This document shows, one piece after another, positions 9,118 to 17,901 of a stretch of DNA of 64,000 nucleotides (its first letter is position 1; each line of letters starts with the position of its first letter). This DNA comes from Bradyrhizobium tropiciagri. Its GTDB lineage: Bacteria; Pseudomonadota; Alphaproteobacteria; Rhizobiales; Xanthobacteraceae. The stretch covers positions 372,001-436,000 of the forward strand of contig NZ_JAFCKH010000003.1 of assembly GCF_018130505.1 (NCBI RefSeq), written 5' to 3'. The position numbers and the translations under genes are program-made. The notes under the pieces are model-generated. The model ran no database searches and was not told the DNA's origin. It worked only from the letters and a program-made list of their open reading frames with translations.

Positions 9118-10058
9118 GCGCTGCGCCCCGCCTTGACGGTCGAGCGTCCGCCGGCCTTGCTCACCATCATCCCGGCATGCAGGAACAGCAGCAGCTCGGC
9201 CGCGGAGCGGCTGGTGGTGTGGGTCGAGAACAGCCAGTCGAGCTGGTTGGTCTCGGCGCGGATCTGGTCGCGATGCAGCGCGACGCGGGCGACGTAGTCG
9301 ATTGCCCAGCTTTCGGCGCGGCCCGCGGTGATGACGCCGCCGGCCTCGGGCTCGACGAACTCGACGCGGCCGGAATAGGGGAAGGTCTCCTCGGCGGGAT
9401 CGACGATCTGGATCAGCGAACCATGCGCGCCGGACGAGGCGAGCCCGGCCAGCATGGTCGTGATCTCGGAGATTGGCGACCAGAAGTCCGACAGCACCAC
9501 GATCTCGGCGAGCGACGACGGCACGAAGGCCGGCGGCAGGCTGGCGCGCGTCGCTTCGTCATGCAGTATCGCCTGCGCCATCTTGTCGATCACGGCGCGG
9601 CTCGCGGTCGGCATCATCAGACCGGGGATGCCGACGCGTTCGCCGCCGGAGACCAGGAGCTCGGCCAGCGCGAAGGCGACGATCAGGCCGCGCTCGAGCT
9701 TGGAGTCGCGGGCCTCGCGCGAGGCAAACGCCATCGAGGGGGAACGGTCGGGCCAGATCCAGACCGTGTGCGCGGCCTCCCATTCCTGCTCGCGGACATA
9801 GAGATGGTCGTCGCGCCCGGAGCGGCGCCAGTCGACGCGCTGCGCCGGCTCGCCGGATACGAAGCGGCGGTACTGCCAGAAGCTCTCGCCGGAGCCGGCG
9901 CGGCGGCGGCCATGCAGGCCGTGGATGACATTGGCCGCGATGCGGCGAGCCTCAAGCACCAGGCGCGGCAGCGATGCGGCGAGCGTGCGGCTTTCGCCAT
10001 CAGCACGTCGGACCGCCAGGATCTCCTCTTGCTGGTGCCTGTTGTCAGCGGCCATCAA
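9114..10058 (-). CDS. DUF58 domain-containing protein
   Basis: The product is 314 residues and cytoplasmic. The central motif around residues 60-85 (SGESFWQYRRFVSGEPAQRVDWRR, given here in part as FVSGEPAQRVDWRRSGR) is the DUF58 signature, and the rest has the VWA-like Rossmann pattern with DRSPSM near 110. The start overlaps the moxR stop by four bases. DUF58 proteins accompany MoxR ATPases and are thought to act as adaptors or chaperone substrates. A start one codon later (second Met) is equally possible. Confidence 0.85.
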   Translation of the reverse strand: MMAADNRHQQEEILAVRRADGESRTLAASLPRLVLEARRIAANVIHGLHGRRRAGSGESFWQYRRFVSGEPAQRVDWRRSGRDDHLYVREQEWEAAHTVWIWPDRSPSMAFASREARDSKLERGLIVAFALAELLVSGGERVGIPGLMMPTASRAVIDKMAQAILHDEATRASLPPAFVPSSLAEIVVLSDFWSPISEITTMLAGLASSGAHGSLIQIVDPAEETFPYSGRVEFVEPEAGGVITAGRAESWAIDYVARVALHRDQIRAETNQLDWLFSTHTTSRSAAELLLFLHAGMMVSKAGGRSTVKAGRSA

Positions 10059-11059
10059 CCGATCCGCGTCTTCAATTGTCTGATCACGTCAGGAATAGTG
10101 CGGCCCTCGGCGCGTGCCGAGAAGGTCAGGGCCATGCGGTGCTTGAGCACGGGCTCGGCGAGATCGAGCACGTCGTCGATCGACGGCGCGAGGCGGCCGT
10201 CGAGCAGCGCACGGGCGCGCACCGCGAGCATCAGCGACTGGCTGGCGCGGGGACCGGGTCCCCAGGCGATCAGCTTGCCGGCTTCGCCGCCCTCGGGGCC
10301 GGGGCGCGCGGCGCGCACCAGCGACAGGATCGCTTCGACCACGGAGTCGCCGACCGGCAGGCGGCGCACCAGCCGCTGCGCCGCGAGCAACGTCTCGGCG
10401 TCCATCGACGGCTTGGCGGCGGTCTCCTCGGCACCGGTGGTCTCGAACAGGATGCGCCGCTCGGCGTCGCGATCGGGATAGTCGACGTCGATTTCCATCA
10501 GGAAGCGGTCGAGCTGCGCCTCGGGCAGCGGATAGGTGCCTTCCTGCTCCAGCGGGTTCTGCGTCGCCAGCACGTGGAACGGCTTCGGCAGATCGTGCCG
10601 CGCGCCGGCGATGGTGATGTGCTGCTCCTGCATCGCCTGCAGCAGCGCCGACTGGGTGCGCGGGCTGGCGCGGTTGATCTCGTCGGCCATCAACAGCTGC
10701 GCGAACACCGGACCCGAGATGAAGCGGAACGAGCGCTTGCCGGCGGAGCTCTCGTCGAGCACCTCGGCGCCGAGAATGTCCGACGGCATCAGGTCGGGCG
10801 TGAACTGGATGCGCTTGGCATCGAGCCCGAGCGTGACGCCGAGCGTTTCGACCAGCTTTGTTTTCGCAAGACCGGGCACGCCGATCAGCAGCGCATGACC
10901 GCCGGACAGGATCGTCACCAAGGTGTTTTCGATCACCTGGTCCTGGCCGAAGATGACGGTGGAGACCGCTTCCTTTGCGGCGCGGATCTGGCCGGCGACC
11001 TGCTCGGCCGAACGGACGATCACATCCTCCAGTTTCTCGACGCTGTCTGCACCAGCCAT
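10055..11059 (-). CDS. MoxR-family AAA+ ATPase
   Basis: The product is 334 residues from the ATG at 11059, preferred over an in-frame start 33 bases upstream because GGAG lies seven bases before it. Walker A is GVPGLAKTK at 60-68, Walker B LLMADE at 122-127, with sensor 1 in VLATQNPLEQEG and an arginine-finger region near LPEAQLDRF. The C-terminal lid domain is complete. MoxR ATPases work with DUF58 and VWA proteins in maturation of envelope or metal-binding complexes. It is the first gene of the four-gene minus-strand operon; the 241-base gap to the divergent DUF1285 gene (11060-11300) must hold both promoters, but I see no convincing box. Confidence 0.9.
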   Translation of the reverse strand: MAGADSVEKLEDVIVRSAEQVAGQIRAAKEAVSTVIFGQDQVIENTLVTILSGGHALLIGVPGLAKTKLVETLGVTLGLDAKRIQFTPDLMPSDILGAEVLDESSAGKRSFRFISGPVFAQLLMADEINRASPRTQSALLQAMQEQHITIAGARHDLPKPFHVLATQNPLEQEGTYPLPEAQLDRFLMEIDVDYPDRDAERRILFETTGAEETAAKPSMDAETLLAAQRLVRRLPVGDSVVEAILSLVRAARPGPEGGEAGKLIAWGPGPRASQSLMLAVRARALLDGRLAPSIDDVLDLAEPVLKHRMALTFSARAEGRTIPDVIRQLKTRIG

Positions 11060-11300
11060 TCGGTCTACTCCGTTTCTCGACGATCCGCGCATGGCCGCGT
11101 CGTCGTCTGCGTCGTCATCGCATGGCCCTCATGCTAAACCTGCGCGAAGGCCATGTATTCGTTGAATTAAACTATCCCCACCTTATCGGTATTTCAGGGT
11201 ATGAACGGCATCACGATGTGGCGAGAATGACGTCCCGACCACATCTCAGCTACGTGCACCAAATGTGCCAGATTGAGGGTTGGAAAGTTTAAGGCAAACA

Positions 11301-11969
11301 ATGGCGAAGCAAGGGCAAACCGGTCCCGCCAGTGAAACTGCGGGCCGTGAATCCACGGGACAATCCACCGGCCTTGGCGGCAAGGGCCTCGACGGCCTCA
11401 CCGCCGCCGCCAATCGGGCTGCGGCATCGAGTCCGGCCGGACGCAAGGGTCTGCCGCCGGTTCACCTGTGGAATCCGCCATTCTGCGGCGATCTCGACAT
11501 GCGAATCGCGTCCGACGGCACCTGGTTCTACATGGGAACGCCGATCGGCCGGCCGGCGCTGGTGCGGCTGTTCTCCACCATCCTGAAGCGCGAGGAGGGC
11601 AAGCACTTTCTCGTGACACCGGTCGAGAAGGTCGGCATCCGCGTCGACGATGCGCCGTTCCTTGCGGTTGAAATGCAGACGCAGGCGGACGAACGCGGCC
11701 GCCTGCTCAGGTTCCGGACCAATGTCGACGACTGGGTCGATTGCGAGAAGGGCCACGGCCTCCGATTCGAGGCCGCCGAGGACGGCGGGCTGACGCCCTA
11801 TCTGCATGTCCGCGCCGACCTCTGGGCCAAGGTCACGCGCGCGCTCTACTACGATCTGGTTGACATGGGCGAGGCGCGGATGGTCGATGGTCAGGAGATG
11901 TTCGGCATCGAGTCCGGCGGCGAGTTTTTCGCGATGGCCGATGCCAGCCAGGTGAGGGACGCACTTTGA
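11301..11969 (+). CDS. DUF1285 domain-containing protein
   Basis: The product is 222 residues from the ATG at 11301 with AAGG just upstream; an in-frame TTG lies 21 bases earlier. The first ~50 residues are Gly/Ala/Ser-rich and probably disordered. The family signature begins at VHLWNPPFCGDLDMRI and continues through GTWFYMGTPIGRPALVRLF. DUF1285 structures show a two-domain PH-like fold with no known activity. Its stop overlaps the start of the next gene by three bases, beginning a plus-strand operon with the CoA pyrophosphatase, DUF6111 and CCA enzyme. Confidence 0.88.
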   Translation: MAKQGQTGPASETAGRESTGQSTGLGGKGLDGLTAAANRAAASSPAGRKGLPPVHLWNPPFCGDLDMRIASDGTWFYMGTPIGRPALVRLFSTILKREEGKHFLVTPVEKVGIRVDDAPFLAVEMQTQADERGRLLRFRTNVDDWVDCEKGHGLRFEAAEDGGLTPYLHVRADLWAKVTRALYYDLVDMGEARMVDGQEMFGIESGGEFFAMADASQVRDAL

Positions 11970-12637
11970 ACGAGCCGTTGCTGAAGGTGGAGCCGGCGAC
12001 GATCAGCTCGACGGAATTCTTTGCGCGGGCCCGCACGCGGCTCAATTTCGATGTGCCCCCGGGCCTGGTCGATCCGAATATCATTCCGCGCACCGGAGAT
12101 TCCGGCAACGACCGCATGCTCGAGATCGTCGCGCAGGAGCAGCCGGTGCGGCCGGCCGCGGTGCTGATCCCGGTGGTCGATCATCCCGAGCCGACCGTGC
12201 TGTTGACGCAGCGCTCGCCCAATCTGTCCAGCCATGCCGGGCAGATCTCGTTTCCCGGCGGCAAGATCGACGCCACCGACGCTTCCCCGCTCGACGCGGC
12301 GCTGCGCGAGGCGTGCGAGGAGGTCGGGCTGAAGCGCGAATATATCGACCCGGTCGGCTATCTGGACCTCTACGGCACCGCGTTCGGCTTCCGCATCCTG
12401 CCGACGGTCGCCAAGGTGAAGCCGGGCTTCGCCCTCGAGATCAACGAGGCCGAGGTGGTCGATGCCTTCGAGGTGCCGCTCGCGTTCCTGATGAACCCGG
12501 AAAATCACCAGATCCACATCAAGGAATTCCGCGGCATGGACCGGTCCTATTACGCGATGCCGTTCGCCGAGCGTTACATCTGGGGTGCGACCGCCGGCAT
12601 CCTGCGCGTACTGTATGAGCGGATCTACCTGTCATGA
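11966..12637 (+). CDS. NUDIX CoA pyrophosphatase
   Basis: The product is 223 residues from a TTG start at 11966 that overlaps the DUF1285 stop, with GTGAGGG at 11952-11958 as the ribosome site. The Nudix box spans about 98-122: GGKID, then the catalytic REACEEVGL. The preceding LLTQRSPNLSSHAGQISFPGG is the extended signature of the CoA pyrophosphatase (NudL/YeaB) branch, which hydrolyses CoA and acyl-CoA to 4'-phosphopantetheine and 3',5'-ADP. About 55 extra N-terminal residues precede the domain. It shares a 4-base overlap with the next gene. Confidence 0.9.
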   Translation: MNEPLLKVEPATISSTEFFARARTRLNFDVPPGLVDPNIIPRTGDSGNDRMLEIVAQEQPVRPAAVLIPVVDHPEPTVLLTQRSPNLSSHAGQISFPGGKIDATDASPLDAALREACEEVGLKREYIDPVGYLDLYGTAFGFRILPTVAKVKPGFALEINEAEVVDAFEVPLAFLMNPENHQIHIKEFRGMDRSYYAMPFAERYIWGATAGILRVLYERIYLS

Positions 12638-12903
12638 TCCGCACGGTGTTGACCGAGATCGGCGTCTTCCTGATCCCGTTCGCGGTCTATGCCATCTTCC
12701 TCATCGCGACCCGCGCCGGTGTGACGCTGCCGGCGTCATGGCCGCTCGACATGTTGGCGAAGTTGACGCTGGCGGCGTTGGTGCTGGTCATCGCAAGTTT
12801 CGTCCTGCTGGCTGAATACACCGGCGCGCCGCCGAACTCGACCTACGTTCCCGCCCATATCGACGAGCACGGCAGGCTGGTGCCCGGAGCTGAGCATGAG
12901 TGA
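12634..12903 (+). CDS. DUF6111 small membrane protein
   Basis: The product is 89 residues with two hydrophobic helices (about 5-25 and 38-62) and a short polar tail. The tail motif TGAPPNSTYVPAHIDEHGRL is characteristic of the DUF6111 family, found between Nudix and CCA-enzyme genes in rhizobia. Function unknown. It overlaps both neighbours (ATGA with the Nudix gene, eight bases with the CCA gene), so it is translationally coupled. Confidence 0.85.
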   Translation: MIRTVLTEIGVFLIPFAVYAIFLIATRAGVTLPASWPLDMLAKLTLAALVLVIASFVLLAEYTGAPPNSTYVPAHIDEHGRLVPGAEHE

Positions 12904-14152
12904 GGCACGCCTGCTGTCCGATGCGCCGTGGCTGGCCTCGGGGCCGGCCGCGCGCGTGCTCGCGCTGCTCAATGCCGACGGCGAGGAGGCGCGGGTGATC
13001 GGCGGCGCGGTGCGCAACGCCTTGATGCGCATTCCGCTCGGCGACATCGACATCGCGACGACCGCGCCGCCCGACGAGGTGGTCCGCCGCGCCAAGCGGG
13101 CCGGCATCAAGAGCGTGCCGACCGGCATCGAGCACGGCACCGTGACGCTGGTCGTCGAGGGCCAGCCGTTCGAGGTGACCACGCTGCGCGAGGACACCGA
13201 GACCTATGGCCGCAAGGCCAGGGTGACGTTCGGCCGCGACTGGGTGCGCGACGCGATGCGGCGCGATTTCACCATCAACGGCCTGTCGGTCGATGCTGCC
13301 GGGGTCGTGCACGATCATGTCGGCGGGCTTGCCGATATCGAGGCGCGGCGCGTGCGCTTCATCGGCGATCCCGCGCAGCGGATCGCGGAAGACTATTTGC
13401 GCATCCTGCGCTTCTTCCGTTTCCACGCCGCCTACGGCGCCGGAGAGGTCGATCGCGCCGGCTATCTCGCCTGCATCGGCGGCCGCGACGGGCTCGCGGG
13501 TCTCTCGGCCGAGCGCATCCGGATGGAGATGCTCAAGCTCGTGGTGGCTGATGGTGCCGCGGCCGCGGTCGTCGCAATGGGCGACGGCGGTCTGCTGCAG
13601 CCGCTGTTCGGCGGCGTCAGCTATACCGGTCCGTTCGCCGCGATGATCGAGATCGAGCGGCTGATGGAGCTGGCCCCTGGCGCGGTGCGCCGGCTCGCCG
13701 CGCTGACGGTCGCCGTGACCGAGGATGCGCGCCGCATCGCCGGCCGGCTGCGGCTCTCGAATGCCGAGGCCAAGGCGCTCGACTCGATGGGGCATCGCTG
13801 GTGGCGGCTGCCGGGCATGGACGAGGCGCATGCGAAGCGCCGGCTCTACCGGCTCGACGAAGAGCCTTATCGCGACCGCCTATTGCTGGCCTGGGCGCGT
13901 AGCGGCGCGCACCGAGATGTCGATCAATGGCGTGCACTCGCCACGCTGCCGCAGCGCTGGCGCGCGCCGCATTTTCCCCTGCGGGCCTCGGATTTCATCG
14001 CGCGCGGCATTGCCGAAGGACCGGCGCTCGGCCATGTCCTGACGCTGGCGGAGGATGCCTGGCTGGCCGCGGACTTTCCGCTGGAGCCCAAGGTTCTGGC
14101 TGAGATCGCCGACCAGACCGTATCGCGCTTCACCCGCGACCACCGGCTGTGA
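12896..14152 (+). CDS. CCA-adding tRNA nucleotidyltransferase
   Basis: The product is 418 residues. The pol-beta-like head domain has GGAVRN at about 36-41 and catalytic D50/D52 in GDIDIATTA. The following motifs, TVTLVVEGQPFEVTTLRED and RRDFTINGLSVD, are those of class II CCA-adding enzymes and poly(A) polymerases. The RNA-binding segment RIAEDYLRILRFFRF is present. The C-terminal ~200 residues are divergent as in alphaproteobacterial members. It adds or repairs the 3' CCA of tRNA. The stop codon lies inside a 14-base tandem repeat. Confidence 0.9.
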   Translation: MSEARLLSDAPWLASGPAARVLALLNADGEEARVIGGAVRNALMRIPLGDIDIATTAPPDEVVRRAKRAGIKSVPTGIEHGTVTLVVEGQPFEVTTLREDTETYGRKARVTFGRDWVRDAMRRDFTINGLSVDAAGVVHDHVGGLADIEARRVRFIGDPAQRIAEDYLRILRFFRFHAAYGAGEVDRAGYLACIGGRDGLAGLSAERIRMEMLKLVVADGAAAAVVAMGDGGLLQPLFGGVSYTGPFAAMIEIERLMELAPGAVRRLAALTVAVTEDARRIAGRLRLSNAEAKALDSMGHRWWRLPGMDEAHAKRRLYRLDEEPYRDRLLLAWARSGAHRDVDQWRALATLPQRWRAPHFPLRASDFIARGIAEGPALGHVLTLAEDAWLAADFPLEPKVLAEIADQTVSRFTRDHRL

Positions 14153-14181
14153 CCCGCCGACTGTGACTTACCGGCTGTGAA
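14141..14181. repeat. Three 14-base tandem units across the cca stop codon
   Basis: Units CACCGGCTGTGAC, CCGCCGACTGTGAC and TTACCGGCTGTGAA follow each other directly. The first provides the terminal Arg-Leu-stop of the CCA enzyme. The remaining gap to 14309 holds no gene. Confidence 0.7.
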
Positions 14182-14309
14182 TCGCCGCCCAAACTTCGCC
14201 GCCGCCGGGCTCGCCGGCAGCGTGCGATGGTCGATGGCTGCATGCGCTTCGGGGAACGAGGCAGACGATGCCGCCGGCCATTCGCCAGGCAGCATCGCGC
14301 CGCGGGATA

Positions 14310-14600
14310 TTACGCGGCCTTACGCTTCTTCTTGCGGTCGCCGTCGTCGTCTTCGTCCTCGTCGTCTTCTTCCTCGTCTTCGTCTTCGTCCTCGTCATCC
14401 TCTTCTTCGTCGTCTTCCTCTTCGTCCTCTTCCGGATCGAGTTCGGTCGACTCGAGTGCGATGACCGGCAGCGTCTCGCGAAACAGGTCGCCGTCGACGC
14501 CCATCCAGAGGCACTCGACGTTCTCTTCGTTGACTTCCACAACCGTCAGCGGATGGCCGCCGGATTTCAGGATGACAACATCGCCTGGCTTCAGTTCCAT
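14310..14600 (-). CDS. YodC-like (DUF2158) protein with acidic tail
   Basis: The product is 96 residues from the ATG at 14600, fixed by a strong GGAGGGA site six bases upstream. The first ~50 residues (MELKPGDVVILKSGGHPLTV) fit the small beta-rich YodC/DUF2158 family of uncharacterised proteins. The rest is nearly pure Asp/Glu (about 36 acidic residues) and ends in a DRKKKRKAA basic patch. The tail is encoded by imperfect GAG/GAC triplet runs and may vary in length between strains. It is convergent with the CCA gene. Confidence 0.8.
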   Translation of the reverse strand: MELKPGDVVILKSGGHPLTVVEVNEENVECLWMGVDGDLFRETLPVIALESTELDPEEDEEEDDEEEDDEDEDEDEEEDDEDEDDDGDRKKKRKAA

Positions 14601-14713
14601 GATCTTCCCTCCGCGTATGATGACGCCGGTGGGCACGCTAGCGAGCGGTGATGACAGTCCGATCACGGCCGGTCGCGGAAGGATCGATTTGAGGTGGAAA
14701 AGGTGCCGCTGTA

Positions 14714-15454
14714 CTATTTCTGTGCTGAAGGCAGCAGTTCGGTCAGCGAACGGATGATGCGGTCGGGCTTGATCGTCGATCCCGGCGGCAGCCCGTCGCC
14801 GTGCACGTCCATCCAGATCGCGTAGATGCCAAGCCGCTGCGGCGCCACGACTTCCCACTCGAGATTGTCGCCGATCATCCAGGTCTCCGGTGCGGTGACA
14901 CCGAGCGCCTCCATCGCATGCAGATAGGCGCGCTCCTCCGGCTTGCCGAAGCCGTGCTCGCCCTCGATCTGGATGTGGTCGAAGCGATGGCCGAGCGCGA
15001 ACCGCTCGACCTTGGCACGCTGCATGTCGGCGTTGCCGTTGGTGACCAGCGCGAGCTTGATGCCGAGCGCCTTGAACGTATCGATCGCCTCATGCGCGCC
15101 GGGAAACACGAACATCGCCTCCTCGCGATAGGCGGTGAAGCGGTCGGCGATGCGGTCGGCGAGATCGTCGGGTAGGGCGCGATGGCCGGCGGCCGCGAGC
15201 GCAGCGAAGCCGCCTCTCGCCGTGATCCGCCGCGCCTCGCCGAGCTTGATCCGCCAGATCGGCTCCGCCGTCGACCAGAATTTTCGCGCCGACGCCAACA
15301 GCGCGGCCGCAACTTCGCCCGGGGGCAGCGGTGCCAGCTCGTCGGCGAATTCGGCGGCGATCGTGTTCCAGGCGATCTCGGGACGGCCATAGGCCGACAG
15401 GATGGTGTCATCCATGTCGATCAGCATCGCGCGCGGCAGTTCGATCAGGGCCAT
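14714..15454 (-). CDS. HAD-family hydrolase
   Basis: The product is 246 residues. HAD motif I is DMDDTIL at residues 13-19, motif II is LVTNGNAD, and motif IV is [11 protein letters not shown] helical cap lies between motifs I and II. The family dephosphorylates small metabolites; YjjG-like or phosphoglycolate-type activity is possible but not decided by sequence. The start ATG lies inside the hemF coding sequence with a 10-base overlap, so expression is tied to hemF. Confidence 0.85.
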   Translation of the reverse strand: MALIELPRAMLIDMDDTILSAYGRPEIAWNTIAAEFADELAPLPPGEVAAALLASARKFWSTAEPIWRIKLGEARRITARGGFAALAAAGHRALPDDLADRIADRFTAYREEAMFVFPGAHEAIDTFKALGIKLALVTNGNADMQRAKVERFALGHRFDHIQIEGEHGFGKPEERAYLHAMEALGVTAPETWMIGDNLEWEVVAPQRLGIYAIWMDVHGDGLPPGSTIKPDRIIRSLTELLPSAQK

Positions 15455-16335
15455 TTCACCTCCGGCGGCAGCGACGACAGGATCGAATCCACATTGCCGC
15501 CGGTCTTCAGCCCGAAGATGGTGCCGCGGTCATAGAGCAGGTTGAACTCGACATAGCGGCCGCGGCGGACCAATTGCTCCTCGCGATCCTCCGGCCGCCA
15601 GGCGGCCGCGAAATTGCGCCGCACCAGTTCGGGATAGATATTCAGGAAGCCGCGCCCGACGTCCTGGGTGAAGGCGAGATCGGCCTCCCAGTCGCCGCTG
15701 TCGTGCCAGTCATAGAAGATGCCGCCGATGCCGCGGGCTTCCTTGCGATGCGGCAGGTAGAAATATTCGTCGCACCACTTCTTGTACTTCTCGTAATCGG
15801 CGACCGGACTGCTGCACGCCGCTTTCATGGCGGCGTGGAAGGCGAGCGTATCGGCGTCCTCCTGGGTGCGGCGTCGGTCCAGCACCGGCGTCAGGTCGGC
15901 ACCGCCGCCGAACCATGCCTTGGTGGTGACGACGAAGCGCGTGTTCATGTGCACGGCCGGCACGTTCGGATTGCGCAAATGCGCGATCAGCGAGATGCCC
16001 GAGGCCCAGAACCTCGGATCGTCGGCGGCGCCCGGAATCTGCGCGCGAAATTCGGGGGCGAATTCGCCATGCACGGTCGAGCAGTGCACGCCGACCTTCT
16101 CGAACAGCCGGCCCTTCATGATCGACATCACGCCGCCGCCGCCCGGCCTGCCGCTGTGATCGGTGCGGTCCCAAGGCGTGCGCGCGAAGCGGCCGGCGTC
16201 GCCGGGGTAGAGCGTTGCGGGCGCCTCGTCCTCGAGCCGTTCGAGCGCGGCGCAGATGTCGTCGCGCAAGGTCTCGAACCAGCCGCGCGCACGCGCCTTG
16301 CGATCTTCTGTGATGGCGGGGTCTGTGGGCAGCAT
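15445..16335 (-). CDS. hemF: Oxygen-dependent coproporphyrinogen III oxidase
   Basis: The product is 296 residues from the ATG at 16335; the frame is open upstream into queD but family alignments begin near here. Signature regions are [19 protein letters not shown], then [10 protein letters not shown], then [13 protein letters not shown] and [16 protein letters not shown]. HemF converts coproporphyrinogen III to protoporphyrinogen IX using oxygen, in the cytoplasm. Length and motifs are complete. It starts two bases after the queD stop region and overlaps the HAD gene, so the minus-strand genes 17364-14714 may form one transcript. Confidence 0.93.
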   Translation of the reverse strand: MLPTDPAITEDRKARARGWFETLRDDICAALERLEDEAPATLYPGDAGRFARTPWDRTDHSGRPGGGGVMSIMKGRLFEKVGVHCSTVHGEFAPEFRAQIPGAADDPRFWASGISLIAHLRNPNVPAVHMNTRFVVTTKAWFGGGADLTPVLDRRRTQEDADTLAFHAAMKAACSSPVADYEKYKKWCDEYFYLPHRKEARGIGGIFYDWHDSGDWEADLAFTQDVGRGFLNIYPELVRRNFAAAWRPEDREEQLVRRGRYVEFNLLYDRGTIFGLKTGGNVDSILSSLPPEVKWP

Positions 16336-16337
16336 GT

Positions 16338-16703
16338 CTATTCCTGCGGTCCGTAATAGGTGCAGCTCTCGCTGCAGCTGTCGCGATGCACGCTGACGCG
16401 GGTCAGCTTCGCTGAGTGCTGCAGCCGCTCCCAGATGAAGCGCGACAGGTTCTCCAGCGTCGGCGGGCCGAGCCCCTCGACCTTGTTGAGCAGCTTGTGG
16501 TCGAGCGTCTTGCGCACCTCTTCCATGCTGCGTTCGAGCAGGCCGAGATCGACCACCATGCCGGTGGCCGGATCCGGCGTGCCGCGAACGGTGACTTCGG
16601 CACGGAACGAGTGACCGTGGATCTCTTCGCTGTCGGCACCAAATGTCGTTCCGGACAGCGCATGCGCAGCCTCGAACCGGAACGCCTTCGTCAATTCCCA
16701 CAT
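16338..16703 (-). CDS. queD: QueD/PTPS-family 6-carboxytetrahydropterin synthase homologue
   Basis: The product is 121 residues from the ATG at 16703; two TTG codons just upstream are possible starts. Zinc-binding His14 (FEAAH) and HGH at 29-31 are present, as is the C-terminal [13 protein letters not shown]. The catalytic Cys normally four residues before HGH (Cys27 in E. coli QueD) is Ser25 here, and the sequence reads S-E-E-I-HGH. That fits the E-x2-HGH motif reported for PTPS-III enzymes of the folate pathway rather than the C-x3-HGH of QueD. The neighbouring queE argues for a role in 7-deazaguanine synthesis. The symbol follows context and overall similarity. Confidence 0.78.
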   Translation of the reverse strand: MWELTKAFRFEAAHALSGTTFGADSEEIHGHSFRAEVTVRGTPDPATGMVVDLGLLERSMEEVRKTLDHKLLNKVEGLGPPTLENLSRFIWERLQHSAKLTRVSVHRDSCSESCTYYGPQE

Positions 16704-16731
16704 CTCTTTCAACAATCCAGTTCTTGTTATT

Positions 16732-17364
16732 CTATCTGATGCCGAGCGACTTGTGCGTCTGCACGCTGAGCCGCCATTGCGGATGCTTCAGGCAGTAATC
16801 GATCGCGCGCGCGGTGTTCTCGATCACCTCGGGGCCGTCCATCGGCTGCAGCGAGAAGCGCTCGAAGGCGAGGTTCGCGAAATCCTCCGGCCGGTTCTCC
16901 GGCTGCGGATAGACCAGCTTCAGCTCATGCCCCTTGCGCACCACGAGCTCGCTGTCGGCCTTCGGGCTGACGCAGATCCAGTCGAGCCCGTCGGGCGGGG
17001 TGATGGTGCCATTGGTCTCGATCGCGATCGCAAAGCCGTGCCCGTGCAGGGCGTCGATCAGGTCGGTGTCGACCTGCAGCAGCGGTTCGCCGCCGGTCAG
17101 CACCACGTAGCGGTCGGCGTCGCCGCCGGTCCATTGCGCCGCGATGGTGTCGGCAAGCTCCCGGGCCGTCGCATAGCGGCCGCCCAGCGTGCCGTCGGTG
17201 CCGACGAAATCGGTGTCGCAGAACCGGCAGACCGCCCCGGCGCGGTCCTGCTCGCGGCCGCTCCACAGGTTGCAGCCGGCGAAGCGGCAGAACACGGAGG
17301 CGCGGCCCGCATGGGCGCCTTCGCCCTGCAGGGTCAGAAATATCTCCTTGACCGCGTAGCTCAC
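16732..17364 (-). CDS. queE: 7-carboxy-7-deazaguanine synthase (radical SAM)
   Basis: The product is 210 residues from a GTG at 17364 with AAGGG seven bases upstream; a TTG one codon earlier is possible. The QueE-specific cluster motif C-x14-C-x2-C is C31, C46 and C49 (ending CRFCDTDF). The SAM-binding stretch LTGGEPLLQ and the opening FLTLQGEG are conserved. The enzyme makes 7-carboxy-7-deazaguanine from carboxytetrahydropterin en route to preQ0 and queuosine. The partner queD homologue is immediately downstream; queC and queF are not in the window. Confidence 0.93.
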   Translation of the reverse strand: MSYAVKEIFLTLQGEGAHAGRASVFCRFAGCNLWSGREQDRAGAVCRFCDTDFVGTDGTLGGRYATARELADTIAAQWTGGDADRYVVLTGGEPLLQVDTDLIDALHGHGFAIAIETNGTITPPDGLDWICVSPKADSELVVRKGHELKLVYPQPENRPEDFANLAFERFSLQPMDGPEVIENTARAIDYCLKHPQWRLSVQTHKSLGIR

Positions 17365-17375
17365 CAAAAATCCCT

Positions 17376-17837
17376 TTAATCTGAACCTGTCGAACCGGTC
17401 TGGCGCAGCGCCTCGCCGATCGCCATGGCCGCCGTGACGGCCACGTTGAGCGAGCGCAGCTGAGGCCTGATCGGAATCACCAACCGCGCATCCGCGGCCG
17501 CCACCACCGCGTCGGTGACCCCGGCCGTCTCGCGCCCGAAGAGCAGGACATCGGAGGCGGCATAGGCGAAATCAAGGTAGGATTCCGCCGCCTTGGTCGT
17601 GAACAGGACCAGCCGGCAGCCGGCCTCGGCCCGCCATTCCTCGAATTTCGACCATGAGTCGTGACGCTTCAACCGCACATGGTCGAGATAGTCCATACCC
17701 GCCCTGCGGAAATGCCGGTCCGATGTGTCGAAACCCGCCGGCTCGATGATATGGGCCGCCACGTCCAGGCAGGCGCACAGGCGCAGAATCGTCCCTGTAT
17801 TCTGAGGGATATCGGGCTGGAACAGCGCGATCTGCAT
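17376..17837 (-). CDS. trmL: tRNA (cytidine(34)-2'-O)-methyltransferase
   Basis: The product is 153 residues from the ATG at 17837 (MQIALFQPDIPQNTG), the usual start for TrmL. SPOUT motifs are all present: PQNTG near 11-15, LLFGRETAG, and the knot motif IPIRPQLRSLNVAVTAAM. TrmL 2'-O-methylates the wobble base of tRNA-Leu isoacceptors. The frame is open far upstream but the extension reads as non-conserved sequence over the divergent promoter region. It is divergent from the Rieske gene. Confidence 0.9.
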   Translation of the reverse strand: MQIALFQPDIPQNTGTILRLCACLDVAAHIIEPAGFDTSDRHFRRAGMDYLDHVRLKRHDSWSKFEEWRAEAGCRLVLFTTKAAESYLDFAYAASDVLLFGRETAGVTDAVVAAADARLVIPIRPQLRSLNVAVTAAMAIGEALRQTGSTGSD

Positions 17838-17901
17838 GGTGCTCACGACCTGTGAAGACTGGATGAAATTGTCTCTATAAAACATCGCCCGGGGCGGATT
17901 T

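Noticed and set aside
14227-14757. Plus-strand frame with a run of about 35 Ser
   Set aside because: It is the complement of the GAG/GAC acidic tail of the YodC-like gene, which has a strong ribosome site and family similarity.
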